Positions 54,315 through 64,000 of a stretch of DNA of 64,000 bases are shown here, piece by piece. The notes below the pieces were generated by a model, which was given only the letters and a program-made list of their open reading frames with translations, did no database searches and was not told the origin of the DNA. Made by a program: the position numbers and the translations under genes. Source of the stretch: Tethya wilhelma. Lineage: Eukaryota > Porifera > Demospongiae > Tethyida > Tethyidae. The stretch spans positions 1 through 64,000 of the forward strand of contig CAXIPT010000039.1 of the NCBI GenBank assembly GCA_964030475.1. The letters are read 5' to 3'. Each line of letters opens with the position of its first letter. The stretch's first letter is position 1.

Positions 54315-56541
54315 TATGTGATGTCTTTGCCAATCTTTACATGTACAAGATGGCATTTGATCTGGACAGTTAACACCAAAGCTAACTAAGTGCCTACTTC
54401 CAGACTCCTTTTCAATTTCAAAAATTCCATTTTCTTTGTCGACATCATGAATATAGTTAGCAGAAATCTTGACACTATTGGTTCGTCTATCCAAACAATG
54501 TATTATGACTGATCGTGGGCGATTGTGTAAGTAAGATGGAATGTTGGTGTGATATGAACGGTACACTGAAGATTGCTGAAAATTTTGAAGTAGGTACTGC
54601 TGCCTTCGAGATGGAAGAAAGTTTTCAACAATTATGGTAACAATATTTGAGAGTGTCGCCTTGTACCGCTTTCTAGGCAGAAAGCTATACTTAAATAACT
54701 TGTTTTGTGCTTCTGTCCCATTGTTAGTGTCCACTGCAGCATGATAGTTTTGGTCTCTAAATGCTCTTGCCCAGCGCTAAATACAAAATCAATTTGGATA
54801 TATTAAAAGATTATAGTATACCACAACACACAAACACACACACACACACACACACACACAACGTACTTGTGATATTGTAAGCCACGTGTTGTCAGCCATT
54901 CTCTTACTTGATGGTGATTTTTCCACACTGCAGACTGCTTAAGATCATTAACTGCCAACTTATAAGCACCACTGGAATCGTTATCATCTGTTGGAGGTGC
55001 CCAGGCACAAGAACGTAATAATGCAAGTAATTCTTCTGCTTCAGATTGATTCAGTCCATGTTTGTGGTCCCTAACCCAGCGATCCCAGGCCTGTTCCCGG
55101 TGAAAGTCACATATATATGTTGTTGTCGATGGAAATACTTGCTCAAGAGCTAATATTTCTGCTTCTGAATAATCACACATGAAGTATAGTGGGGACCAAT
55201 TGGGATTCCATTGCTTTAGTGTAGCTAGTGCTTCAGATATGCTTTCAGCAGTCTCACTCTGAACCACAAATTCTGCTACCACTGAATAGCCGACGTTGGT
55301 TTTGACACATATAAAAAACAAAGCAAGGTCATACTTGGTAGTTTTGTATGTGGCATCAATTAGGCTAATTGTATTTCCATAACGTAGTAGCATTTCTTGT
55401 TGCCATTTGCTTTGATGCACCCACAGAAGAGATTGTTCAAATTTATTTGTATCAGTTATTGTTTTCATTTCATCTTTACCATGATCATCGAGATCTAAAT
55501 GTTCATCGTTATTCATCTTTTCTTCAGATTGCTGAGAAGATTTGGCAGTGGCCATACTTATCTTCTCATCCCTGATAAGGTATGGGCGAAAAAAATGCTT
55601 ACTTTCTGGATCAGAAATTTTCCATTGGTCAATTTTCAGGCGTAAATTTTCTTGATCAAGACAAGAGAGCTGAAGAGCTCTTTTTGCCATGTGCACATGA
55701 TTTCTTAAATCTCTGTCAGTAGGAAAGTATGCTCTGTCATTAGGATTAGGTGGGGTATCCTTACAAAGATCATGCATAACATAGTGCCGTAGGAGTTTCC
55801 GAACTTCATGAATCTCTGTGATACCTTCTGATACCATTTCAGAAATTTTTGCCGACACTTTTTCATTTACTCTCTGAGAGAAACCAGCCACACCATTTCC
55901 TACAGGATGATTCGAATGAGCCTCTTCAGTTGGTAGTGAAACATAATATACAATATTGGTTGCAACATTGTGAGATCCTTTTGAGAGTGCATCTTTGAGT
56001 TCGAACATTTTCTTCTCTCGAAGATAGCGTGGAGTGGTTTTGCCATCAGCTTCAACTTTGTACTCTGGGTATGCTATACATTTTTTAATCATTATATGAG
56101 CATGACAACCCTTCTTTCTGCTACCTTGAATCAGTAATCGATGGCTCTTTTGTGGCTTATCCTTGTAATACTTTGGACCAAATTGACAGTCCAGCTGCCT
56201 TGTTTCGGCAATACAAAATGGAGTGTTGTTTAGTTCCATACGTCCATAACTCCAAAAGAGATTGGGAGCACTTTGGGTAATCTATAAGCATGATATATTT
56301 GGTATCATTCAAAATATGATTAGTTTCTCAGTGTGCAGTTAATTTTTACCTTATTTTGTTGATCTATATTCTCTTTGTTAACTGACAGTGTGGCCACATT
56401 GCCAGAAGCGGCTTTTGAAGATCTTCGTGTACCATAACAAGTGACTGTTTCCTTTGCATGGTTTGAGAGCTTTTTATCAAGATCTTGAACCCATCCCTCA
56501 AAGTAGTTGCCATTGATTTTAAGCCCTTCTTTCCAGGCCAT
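54315..56541 (-). CDS. MULE-type transposase gene with SWIM zinc finger, open to the gap
   Basis: Three exons with in-phase GT-AG junctions: 56,350-56,541 (64 codons from ATG), 54,863-56,281 (473 codons) and 54,315-54,776, running into the gap. No stop interrupts about 690 codons. The N-terminal region (residues ~80-140) has Cys/His pairs (CIAETRQLDC, KKGCHAHIMIKKC) like a FLYWCH/FAR1-type DNA-binding finger. The MULE core has SLIDATYKTTKYDLALFF (Asp ~373), YFMCDYSEAEI (Asp ~434) and YICDFHREQAWDRW. The last exon contains NNGTEAQNKLFKYSFLP and then PSCTCKDWQRHHI, the first half of a SWIM finger; its C-x-H lies in the gap. An AC microsatellite fills the intron at 54,828-54,860. It is probably a functional or recently functional gene, transposon-derived. 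Confidence 0.85.
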
Positions 56542-56878
56542 ACTTAATACTTTCAGACCACGAGGATGAACTAAGCGCTAATATGTGGAAACCACGTGAA
56601 AATAGGGAGGAGTCTAAATGACGTAATCGTTTCAAACCCGGTGAACTAAGAGATTCCCAATTAATAACGTAATAGCTTTGAAGTACTCAACTAGTTGGGG
56701 CTGGTCTTAGACTATCCTGTAATAAAATTTGATGCTGATTCACGTGAAGCAAGTCCAAAGTCTGTGCGGCTTTTAGTTTTTGAGATACAAGTGTCCGAAT
56801 TTGATGGTGGACGAACATCGGTGGCTTACTCTACTGCGCACTGCTGACTAATCATTATCATGCCACGTGGCATGACAT

Positions 56879-57579
56879 CTCAGGGGCATTAAGGACTGGG
56901 TCACAATATGTAGCTAATTAAAGTAAAATTTTATGCAAATTTGAAATGACTACTTATAGAATTAGGCTATTAACATCAAAATGTAACTGAAGAAACTTAT
57001 TGTCATCTTTAACATTTTCCCGAAAAAATTTGGTCATGTGACCTAATTAATATTCATGTATTGAATAAATTAATTAATCGGAATATAATGGCTGTTGCCA
57101 TGGCAACAAGATTAAGTTCATTAAAATTATAAAGTTATGTACTAAATTTTCACCGAGTAGAATTTTGATATCTGGTTGCCATGGAGAGTTATTAATAATT
57201 TTCTATATAAAGCACATCACCAAAAAGCACAAAAACGACAATAACTCACCATGGAAACCAAATATCAAAATTCTACTCGGAAAAAAATTAAGTTCATAAT
57301 GTTCCGAATCAGTGATAAAAATTTGGTTGCCATGGCAACAGTCCTTAATTTCCGGAAAATTAATTATTCATTAGCTGAGGGGGTAAGTTCAAACTTCATT
57401 AATACGATGAATATTCAAATTTGTGGTTTTATAATTTAATCAATGTGTTCAAATAAGATTATATTTTTGTATAAACTTGAAATTTTGTCTGCATGATAAT
57501 ATATAATAATATTATTGATCATGGAATGCGGCAATTATTGCATTTTAATCCAAATGACCCAGTCCTTAATGCCCCTGAG
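56879..57579. mobile_element. Foldback element carrying X-box motifs
   Basis: Terminal inverted repeats of about 25 bp begin CTCAGGGGCATTAAGGACTG and close GTCCTTAATGCCCCTGAG. An AT dinucleotide lies at both borders. A second, internal inverted repeat brings together CCGAGTAGAATTTTGATATC (57,155) and its mirror at 57,264-57,285. GTTGCCATGGCAAC occurs exactly at 57,094-57,107 and 57,326-57,339, with degenerate versions at 57,175 and 57,246. There is no coding capacity. Confidence 0.8.
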
Positions 57580-58057
57580 ATGGCGGACACACCCATGAAA
57601 ATTCTAATTAGTGCCTTCATAAATGAAGTGGTCAGGTAACTACCTAGATTACCATACCAGTAACTACGGCCCTGTTTCTAGTTTTGTTTAGGCATATTTG
57701 TGATGAAAACGAGTATCAAGGAACCTAGTTCCCTTGAAAGGACTTACCTTGTGCTATCAAAGTTGCCTCAACACTTTCAGGTTCTATGGAAACTGTGTTC
57801 AAGTAAGTCAGTCAGTACGTACGTACGTAGAGTAAGCTGCCAATCCTTGGACAATTCTAATTTCGGACGCTATTTCTTACTTGCCTGTGAGTGCTAGTGC
57901 TTTGAGAGTGCTACAGCAAGATAGCCCATGAAAAGTTACTTCAGGTAGACAAAATTCAAGCCCCACCCACGTACGTGTAAGGCTTCCTGACGTCATAAAG
58001 GTAGTGTCCGAATGAGCTCAAATGTCAGACAAAAGTGCCATACTTCGGACGGCAGCT
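57580..58057. other. Spacer, nothing recognised
   Basis: No supportable coding block. A short CGTA repeat lies near 57,820. Confidence 0.35.
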
Positions 58058-58225
58058 CCCTCTAGCTCTGCTGGACAAATGATCTCTACTGAATTAAGCA
58101 AGAATGGTGATTTGACACCACCTGATTCTAAGCCAGCCTGCATTTCCATTGAAACGTCAAACAGTGGGTATGTAAAAAAAAACTGAAACTGTATTCTTTT
58201 TATCCATGCACAAGCATTGTTACAG
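58058..58225 (+). pseudogene. KDZ-gene fragment, copy 3 (chromo-like exon end and intron)
   Basis: This matches, in reverse orientation, 32,737-32,885 of copy 1: the exon end GDLTPPDSKPACISIETSNS, its donor site and the start of the following intron. It lies between a spacer and an inverted block of the ~210-bp satellite. Confidence 0.8.
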
Positions 58226-58231
58226 AAAAAA

Positions 58232-58720
58232 AAAGTTTTTTTATCTGTACTGTGAGAAAACTTTGTTTATCACAAACAATGTTTTTCACCTCAAGATGAT
58301 GTTCCAAGTGTTGAAAGAAGTAACTGTCACAAAGTCACACAGACTGCAGCTTGCGCACTTCCACTATCGCGCCAAGCTGAGAAAACACTTTCTTTTTATT
58401 CAACAACAGCCAAGAAGACAATACTCACAAGAAAAAATGAGAACTAAACTGGATAAAACCGGTTCGCACTAAACAAGTCAAACGAGTTCGTACACTAATC
58501 TAATTATGTCAACCACAGTTTAGTACACTAAATCTAGAGGTTATGATCACAAAAATCAATAGTAAAATTAATCCTAACCACCATTTGTGCTGAAATTTAT
58601 TTTCAAGTCAAAATAAACGTTTTTTGCAAAAAGTGTATTTTTTGGTCTAAGAAAATTTTCTAGTCACAGAAAAAAACTAAGTACTTTATCTTTACCATGT
58701 TTGTTTTTCACCAACAATCC
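58232..58720. repeat. ~210-bp satellite, inverted block
   Basis: TACTGTGAGAAAACTTTGTT, CACAAACAATGTTTTTCACC and AAGTCAAAATAAACGTTTTT are the reverse complement of the array at 62,290-63,440. The block is interrupted at about 58,330-58,590 by unrelated sequence. Confidence 0.75.
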
Positions 58721-58721
58721 C

Positions 58722-58742
58722 CAGTACTACCGTACTGGGAAT
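58722..58742 (-). mobile_element. Isolated terminal hairpin of hairpin element, copy H
   Basis: Read on the minus strand, A|TTCCCAGTACGGTAGTACTGGG is present at the exact left edge of the duplicated KDZ segment. The element body is absent; satellite sequence abuts it. Confidence 0.7.
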
Positions 58743-60178
58743 TGATGGATGTATGATAGTAATAATTATTGTGAACTGGTTACTAACTCAACCGTACTAC
58801 TGTACATGTTATATATAATTATAACAAACTGTACCTGCTGTTTGTTTGTTTACTCGAACATGATCCTTTTCTGTGTTGCAAGATAGCTTGACTTCTTGCG
58901 AACCACTTTCCAAAACCCTGTATGTATAGTACATGTTACAGTTACTACATTCTCAATAAGATCTGGAAAAATCTCTGTCCGGTTTAGGAATTAATTAGAT
59001 ATGCAAACAATTTGTGCATATCATTAATTTGAACTACATCCTAAACAGGGTTTTTAGGTTCTAAGCTTTTTAGAATCTGTACTCAGGTTTTTCCGGATCT
59101 TTATTTATTACAATAATAATTTTTTTCCGTAACAATGCTTGTGCATGGATATAAAGAATACAGTTTCAGTTTTTTTTTTTACATACCCACTGTTTGACGT
59201 TTCAATGGAAATGCAGGCTGGCTTAGAATCAGGTGGTGTCAAATCACCATTCTTGCTTAATTCAGTAGAGATCATTTGTCCAGCAGAGCTAGAGGACAGT
59301 TTGCTACATATTTCATACTGTATTCCATGTTCGTAGTCTTCAATCAGCTCTGTTGGAAGAGATGATGCTGTTTCCCATGTGGTCTGTGTAAGCGGTTTAC
59401 CAAGCCAAAGAACCTATATTATATTGTAAACAATAGCACATTAAAATTTTACAAAAAGTGTGGTACATATTATAGTCACTATAATACCTTCTAAGCACTT
59501 CAAAAAACATGGGTGTGTGTGTAACTGGCAGTTAAAGCACAGTCAGTACTTATCTGATATAGTGTTGAATGTCATGTTACTCTCTTGTCTACAACAAGAC
59601 CAACTTGATCTTCTTCGGTGGAACTAGCTGATGTGGTAGAATCTTTTGGAGATAAGATTTGTGGTACTGCAACATTTGGCTTGTAAATGCGGTAATAACG
59701 AGACATGTACTCAGGTGTATTGGGACAGTCCGTCCTCACTTGACCTGGGAGCCCTTTGTAAGTAACATACCCTGCATTTGTTGCATAGCATACAGCTCTG
59801 TGGTTTTTCATGTTGCCATCTATTACTATTGCTTGCCCACAACCTTTTACATCACAATGATGTCCTGTATTGAGCATAAGCCAAATTGGATAAATCAATG
59901 TTTGTTATAAGATAGAAAGAAAAACACTCTTGCATTCACACACTATGCAGACGTAATTGCATATAAGCTCATGAAGGCTCCATAGTAAGCTGTGACAACA
60001 TTTGAAAGAGTTGATTCTAGTTTACTATGGAGTGGCAGATGAGATAATTTAAACAGGTTTGGATACCAAGAAGCAATTTGTGGGACAGCATATTGAAAAT
60101 AAGCTGCTTCTGCTCGTCTACGATCAAGTTTTTGGCGTTCTTGAAAGATTTGTTCTCCTCATAGACTGAATAATAAAT
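58741..60178 (-). pseudogene. KDZ-type gene, copy 2 (middle exons, element-free)
   Basis: This segment is nearly identical to 32,352-34,862 minus element C. The chromo-like exon lies at about 59,180-59,415, the Cys-cluster exon at 59,572-59,898 and the AEAAYFQYAVPQIASWYP exon at about 59,950-60,175. The KDZ catalytic exons are absent: the segment ends at 58,741. A gene start of compatible orientation lies upstream at 61,163-62,004, beyond a GTGA element. Confidence 0.75.
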
Positions 60179-61076
60179 GTGACCTGTCAAGGGAAAACTG
60201 GACGTTTGGGAAATTATTGTTTTTAGAGAAAAATGCGGTTTTAGTTTATTTTGCGTTTTTGCGCGAATTTTTTTTTACTGCACGGGTGCATTGCGCTACA
60301 TCTCAGCATGCTCCACGCAAAATTTGAGGGGTGGAGCTGCTTCTGTTGCAGAGATATAGACCGTATTGTTTGCCCTGTTTATTTTTATTTAGTTGCTAAT
60401 ACGGAGAACTGTTGCTATGCTGTGCAACAGACCGTAGTGAATATTAAGCAGCTAGGCAGCTGCCACAAAAATGAATTGTTTATTCGATGTTCTCAGTGCT
60501 CTATAAGCTGACTGATCTCAGAATTTTGCTACAGCAAATGGGCAGAAAGGTAAGCTAAAGCTTTATACGTGCTTGTCTAATCCAAGCGCTTACATACAGT
60601 AGCTTTCTACTCGTTAGTATTGCCTCTCCCTGTACGGCGATCGCGTACAGGTTAATTTGAGGCTTATTTTAGTTCTTGGAACTTACTCTACCTAGAATCT
60701 ATCTCTCTGCTAGCAAGCGCTCACCTCCTTGAGTCCAGTAGCCGTCTCCTGGGTCTTCTTTCCTAGCTACTCGCTTCTCACTAAATAATTTTAGTCCCCA
60801 CGTGGCTGGCTGTGGTAATATTCAGCATGTACTGTACATGATCTAATTAAGATATGGAGAGTATACGGACCGCCCATAGTTTACATGGCAACAGGTTTAC
60901 AACTGTTTTACCAGGAAGCCACGAGTGGAGGCAGGGCTGCTTGCAAGAGCAATATCTGGAAAACTACAACAGCTATGCGCACCAAATTTTGATATGCGCT
61001 TCCTAGATACACATGGAATAGCTAACTCAAAATTTGCGGAAATTCCCAAACGTCCCGTTTTCGCTTGGAGCCTCAC
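60179..61076. mobile_element. GTGA-TIR element, copy 3 (hybrid left end)
   Basis: The right end, read inverted, is GTGAGGCTCCAAGCGAAAAC, as in copies 1 and 2. The left end reads GTGACCTGTCAAGGGAAAAC then TGGACGTTTGGGAA. It combines the first bases of the 34,863-type end with the subterminal sequence of the 12,225-type. The interior is close to copy 2. No matching 4-bp flanks are seen (AAAT left, ATAT right). Confidence 0.85.
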
Positions 61077-61162
61077 ATATGAAAAGTATTGCATTATTTT
61101 CATTATTTTACTTCTATACAGTGACATTCTCAAACCAGATGGACTTTAGGTTGATGAGAACT

Positions 61163-62004
61163 ATACACTAGCTAGCTTACCATGTACGTAAAAGATGGTC
61201 CTTCGGAATTCAGGAGTATGTTTGTGATGGTAGTACACTCTTGTCAGTGTATAAACATCATTTCCTGATTCTGTAGTGCGTTCAGCTGAATACACAATCC
61301 CAGATTGAGAATGAAGAACTTTGTATTGACGCTTTGGCTTGCCCATACTCCTAGGTCATCAGCTTTCAAATCTTCTGCACTAGCAAGTTTAGTAGTATGA
61401 ACTACAAAACATCTTGCTTTACACACATAAACTGGTTTCTTTGTGCACACATTTGAAGCATCTAATTCAGTATTAAATCAAAAGCCAACTCAGGCTGAAT
61501 AGCTTCACTCATTATAAAATAAGGAAGCTCTGGATCATCAGCATACATTTCTTCTTGCCTATCAATCAAACAACAATAGCTATAACTTCAGGCTATACAA
61601 AAATTCTATGTTTATAAAAATACTTACAATGCTGGATTGTACTTTTCTTCAACAGCAGAATCATCACTGTAAAATAAAGTAAAAGTCCCAAGTTAACTTT
61701 CCCACAATTTAATATGCATAATTATTCTGTGCCTGTTTCCTATAGACAATATAATATGGTTTCCCAAATTAGATCGCTGTAACTCCGCCCATTGTCATGG
61801 TTTTTGTGTAATTATCATTCAATATTCAGAAACACACATATACCTTGAAGAAGATAGCTGTCACTCAACTTTGATTTTCTTGAGTGGAGATAAACTTAGC
61901 GAGTCCACATCTGATTCAGAGTCACCAGTGCCAGGTTAGAGTCGTTTACACCAGAAACTAGGCCGTCAGAGTCGCTGTCGAGAGTTAGATCAATGTAAAT
62001 AGCC
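61163..62004 (-). pseudogene. 5' part of a gene with a SUMO-interaction-like motif
   Basis: Starting at ATG 62,002-62,004, the first residues are MAIYIDLTLDSDSDG, a hydrophobic core followed by acids like a SIM. Later segments follow. After a shift at about 61,935 comes a Ser/Asp-rich part ending LSLSPLKKIKVE. Then come 61,627-61,670 (DDSAVEEKYNPAL), about 61,470-61,565 (EEMYADDPELPYFI), and 61,190-61,450 (CTKKPVYVCKARCFVVHTTK ... KADDLGVW, then KPKRQYKVLHSQSGIVYS after a one-base shift). The last segment ends at a donor after FYVHG. Frame changes indicate decay. It is in the position and orientation expected for the N-terminal part of the KDZ-type gene, which is inference. Confidence 0.45.
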
Positions 62005-62289
62005 ATCTTTTTCCTTTGTGGATAATTTAGTATGCCTTAGAATAGATTTTGAGGCGTCAAAAATTTTAGAAAAAAATCAGTGTACCACCTGGCGAGCAAA
62101 AAAGCGGGCACCTGCGCACATGCATATCAGCGTGGTATCCCATGATCTTAATCTTTTGTATAATACATATACGCGCACGCGCGCACACATATACAATTTT
62201 GGCGCATGGCATTATATATGGTATAACTATAATTGACGACCTTTACCCGTTCGGCGTTCTGTTCCGCATTCCTACGTTCTGTCTTTCAC

Positions 62290-63440
62290 AGTTGCCCTTT
62301 TGCAAAAACGTTTATTTTGACTTGAAAACAATTTTCAGCTTAAAAGAAACACTTTGGTGAAATTTTACTTTTTTCAACACATGGAACATTAAAAAACATT
62401 GTTGGTGAAAAATAAAGTTTTCTCACGGTAGAGATAAAGAACTTAGTTTTTTTGTGTGACTATGGACTTAGAAAATTTTCTAAGACCAAAAAGTTCACTT
62501 TTTGCTAAAAACATTTATTTTGACTTGAAAACAATTTTCAGCTCAAAAGAAACACTTTTGTGAATAGTTACTTCTTGGAACATTATCTTGAGGTAAAAAA
62601 CTGTTTGTGATAAACAAAGTTTTCTCAGAGTACAGATAAAGAACTTAGTCCTTATGACTGACTATCAACTTAGAAAATTTTCTGTGACTGAAAAAATACA
62701 CTTTTGACAAGAAACGTTCATTTTGCCTTAAAAAGATTTTTTAGCACAAAAGAAGCACTTTTGTGAATAATTACTTTTTTCAACACTTGGAACATTATCT
62801 TGAGGCGAAAAACATTGTTTGTGATAAACAAAGTTTTCTCACAGTACAGACAAAGAACTTAGTCCTTTTGACTGACTATCGATTTAAAAAATTTTCTGTG
62901 ACTAAAAATACACTTTTGATAAAAAACTTATTTTGCTTTGAAAGCATATTTTTTCACAAGAAAAATATAATTTTGTGAATAGTTACTTTTTACAACACTT
63001 GAAACATTATCTTGAGGAGAAAAACATTCTTTGTGATAAACAAAGTTTACTTACAGTACAGATAAAGAACTTAGTCTTTTTGACTGAGTATCGACTTTGA
63101 AAATTTTCTGTGATTAAAAAATACACTTTTGACAAAAAAATTATTTTGCCTTTAAAACTTTTTCTAGCACAAAAGAAACACTTTTGTGTATAGTTACTTT
63201 CTTGAACACTTGGAACATTATCTTGAGGTGAAAAACATTGTAATAAACAAAGTTTTCTCACAGTACAGATAAAGAACTTTGACATTTTGACTGAGTATCA
63301 ACTTAGAAAATTTTTGGTGATTAAAAATACAAAGGCAAAACAAATCCTTTTTTTGCAAAAGTGTTCTTTTTGGTTTTAAAAACTTTTCTAGGTCCAGTCA
63401 CTCGAAAAGACAAGGTTCTTTTTCTCTTTTCATGAGAATA
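62290..63440. repeat. ~210-bp satellite array
   Basis: Five tandem units can be followed by the marker AAAGTTTTCTCAC at 62,414, 62,616, 62,830, 63,042 and 63,249 (spacings 202-214 bp). Each includes AACATTATCTTGAGG, TAAACAAAG and ACAGATAAAGAACTTAGTC. AT-rich and non-coding. Confidence 0.85.
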
Positions 63441-63461
63441 CTTTGTTTTTCACTAAAAATT

Positions 63462-64000
63462 GTGAGCTGTCAATCAAAAACCTGATGTTTGGGAATTTCC
63501 ACGAATTTTTAGTTAGCTATTCCACGTATATCTAAGCCTTCTAAGGAAGCGGATATCAAAATTTGATGTGCATAGCTTTAGTAGTTTTCTGTTGCAAGTA
63601 GCCTCGTGGCTTCCTAGAAAAACGGTTGTAAAGTTGTTGCTAGGTAAACTATGGGCGGTCCGTATACTCTCCGTATCATAATTAGATCGTGTACAGTACG
63701 TGCTAAATATTACCACAAACAGCCACGTGGCCAGTTTAATTATTTAGTGAGAAGCAAGTAGCTAGGAAAGAATACCCAGGAGAAGGCTACTGGACTCGTG
63801 GAGGTAAACGCTTGCTAGTAAAGTGCTAAATTCTAGGTAGAGTAATTTCTAGGAACTAAGATAAGCCTCAAAATAACCTGTATGCGATCGCGTACAGGGT
63901 AAGGCAACACCCACGAGCAGAAAGCTGCTTTATGTGGGCGCTTGAATTAGGTAAGCCTATCAGAAGCTTTAGCTGATCTCTCTGTGCATGTGCTGTACCG
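63462..64000. mobile_element. GTGA-TIR element, copy 4 (runs off window)
   Basis: It starts GTGAGCTGTCAATCAAAAAC then TGATGTTTGGGAATTTCC, and follows copy 1 (TGGGCGGTCCGTATACTCTC, CCACGTGG, TAGGAAAGAA) to the end of the window. It is more diverged than copies 1-3. Confidence 0.75.

Noticed and set aside
54075..54734. Apparent 219-codon frame reading through the N run
   Set aside because: The part above the gap is the real MULE exon, but the continuation below the gap is antisense to the Helitron helicase; the gap length is unknown.

Overview
The window looks like an animal nuclear scaffold and contains no bacterial or organellar signal. It is AT-rich, protein-coding stretches are cut by short GT-AG introns (38 to about 170 bp in the best gene model), and microsatellites are common. 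The transposase, zinc-finger and ubiquitin-ligase families present are those I associate with sponges and cnidarians. A demosponge such as Amphimedon is my best guess, but that is inference from style and gene families. Almost everything recognisable is a mobile element or a gene built from transposase-type domains. I saw no rRNA or tRNA gene and no conventional housekeeping gene with a complete structure.

Layout. 1-5.2 kb: a broken integrase gene (+) invaded by two foldback elements. 5.2-8.7 kb: a HECT-type E3 ubiquitin ligase gene (-) interrupted by an 889-bp inverted-repeat element. 8.7-13.2 kb: a palindromic minisatellite, a BAH-like gene fragment, and copies of two dispersed element families. 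13.3-19.5 kb: a MULE-like gene fragment cut by a decayed DIRS/Ngaro-type tyrosine-recombinase retroelement. 19.7-25.4 kb: a truncated RecQ-like helicase gene, the upstream exons of a second HECT-gene copy, a CG-1-like gene and a Tc1/IS630-type transposase. 25.4-28.8 kb: three elements bounded by TTAA and two TA-flanked foldback elements. 29-39 kb: four copies of a hairpin-ended element inserted into and around KDZ-type and PHD/MULE-type genes. 39-49.5 kb: a hAT transposon and a SWIM/MULE gene, both present twice. 50.3-56.5 kb: the two best gene models, an eight-exon hAT-type gene (+) and a MULE-SWIM gene (-), separated by a Helitron helicase fragment and a 96-N gap. 56.9-64 kb: a foldback element carrying X-box motifs, second and third copies of the KDZ-gene segment, a SIM-bearing gene start and a ~210-bp satellite.

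How the parts relate. The window is a nested record of insertion and duplication. The most informative case is a family of ~1-kb elements. They begin with a perfect hairpin, contain a TTC microsatellite and a large 3' palindrome, and sit between A and T without target-site duplication. A filled site at 33,150-34,236 has a matching empty site at 59,552 in a duplicated segment. Two genes (HECT-type and KDZ-type) each occur as complementary 5' and 3' halves in different places, overlapping by a shared segment. This points either to recombination between repeats or to haplotype/contig misjoining. Single N bases at 23,345, 23,623, 44,745, 46,441 and 49,525, several of them at repeat breaks, make the second explanation a live one.
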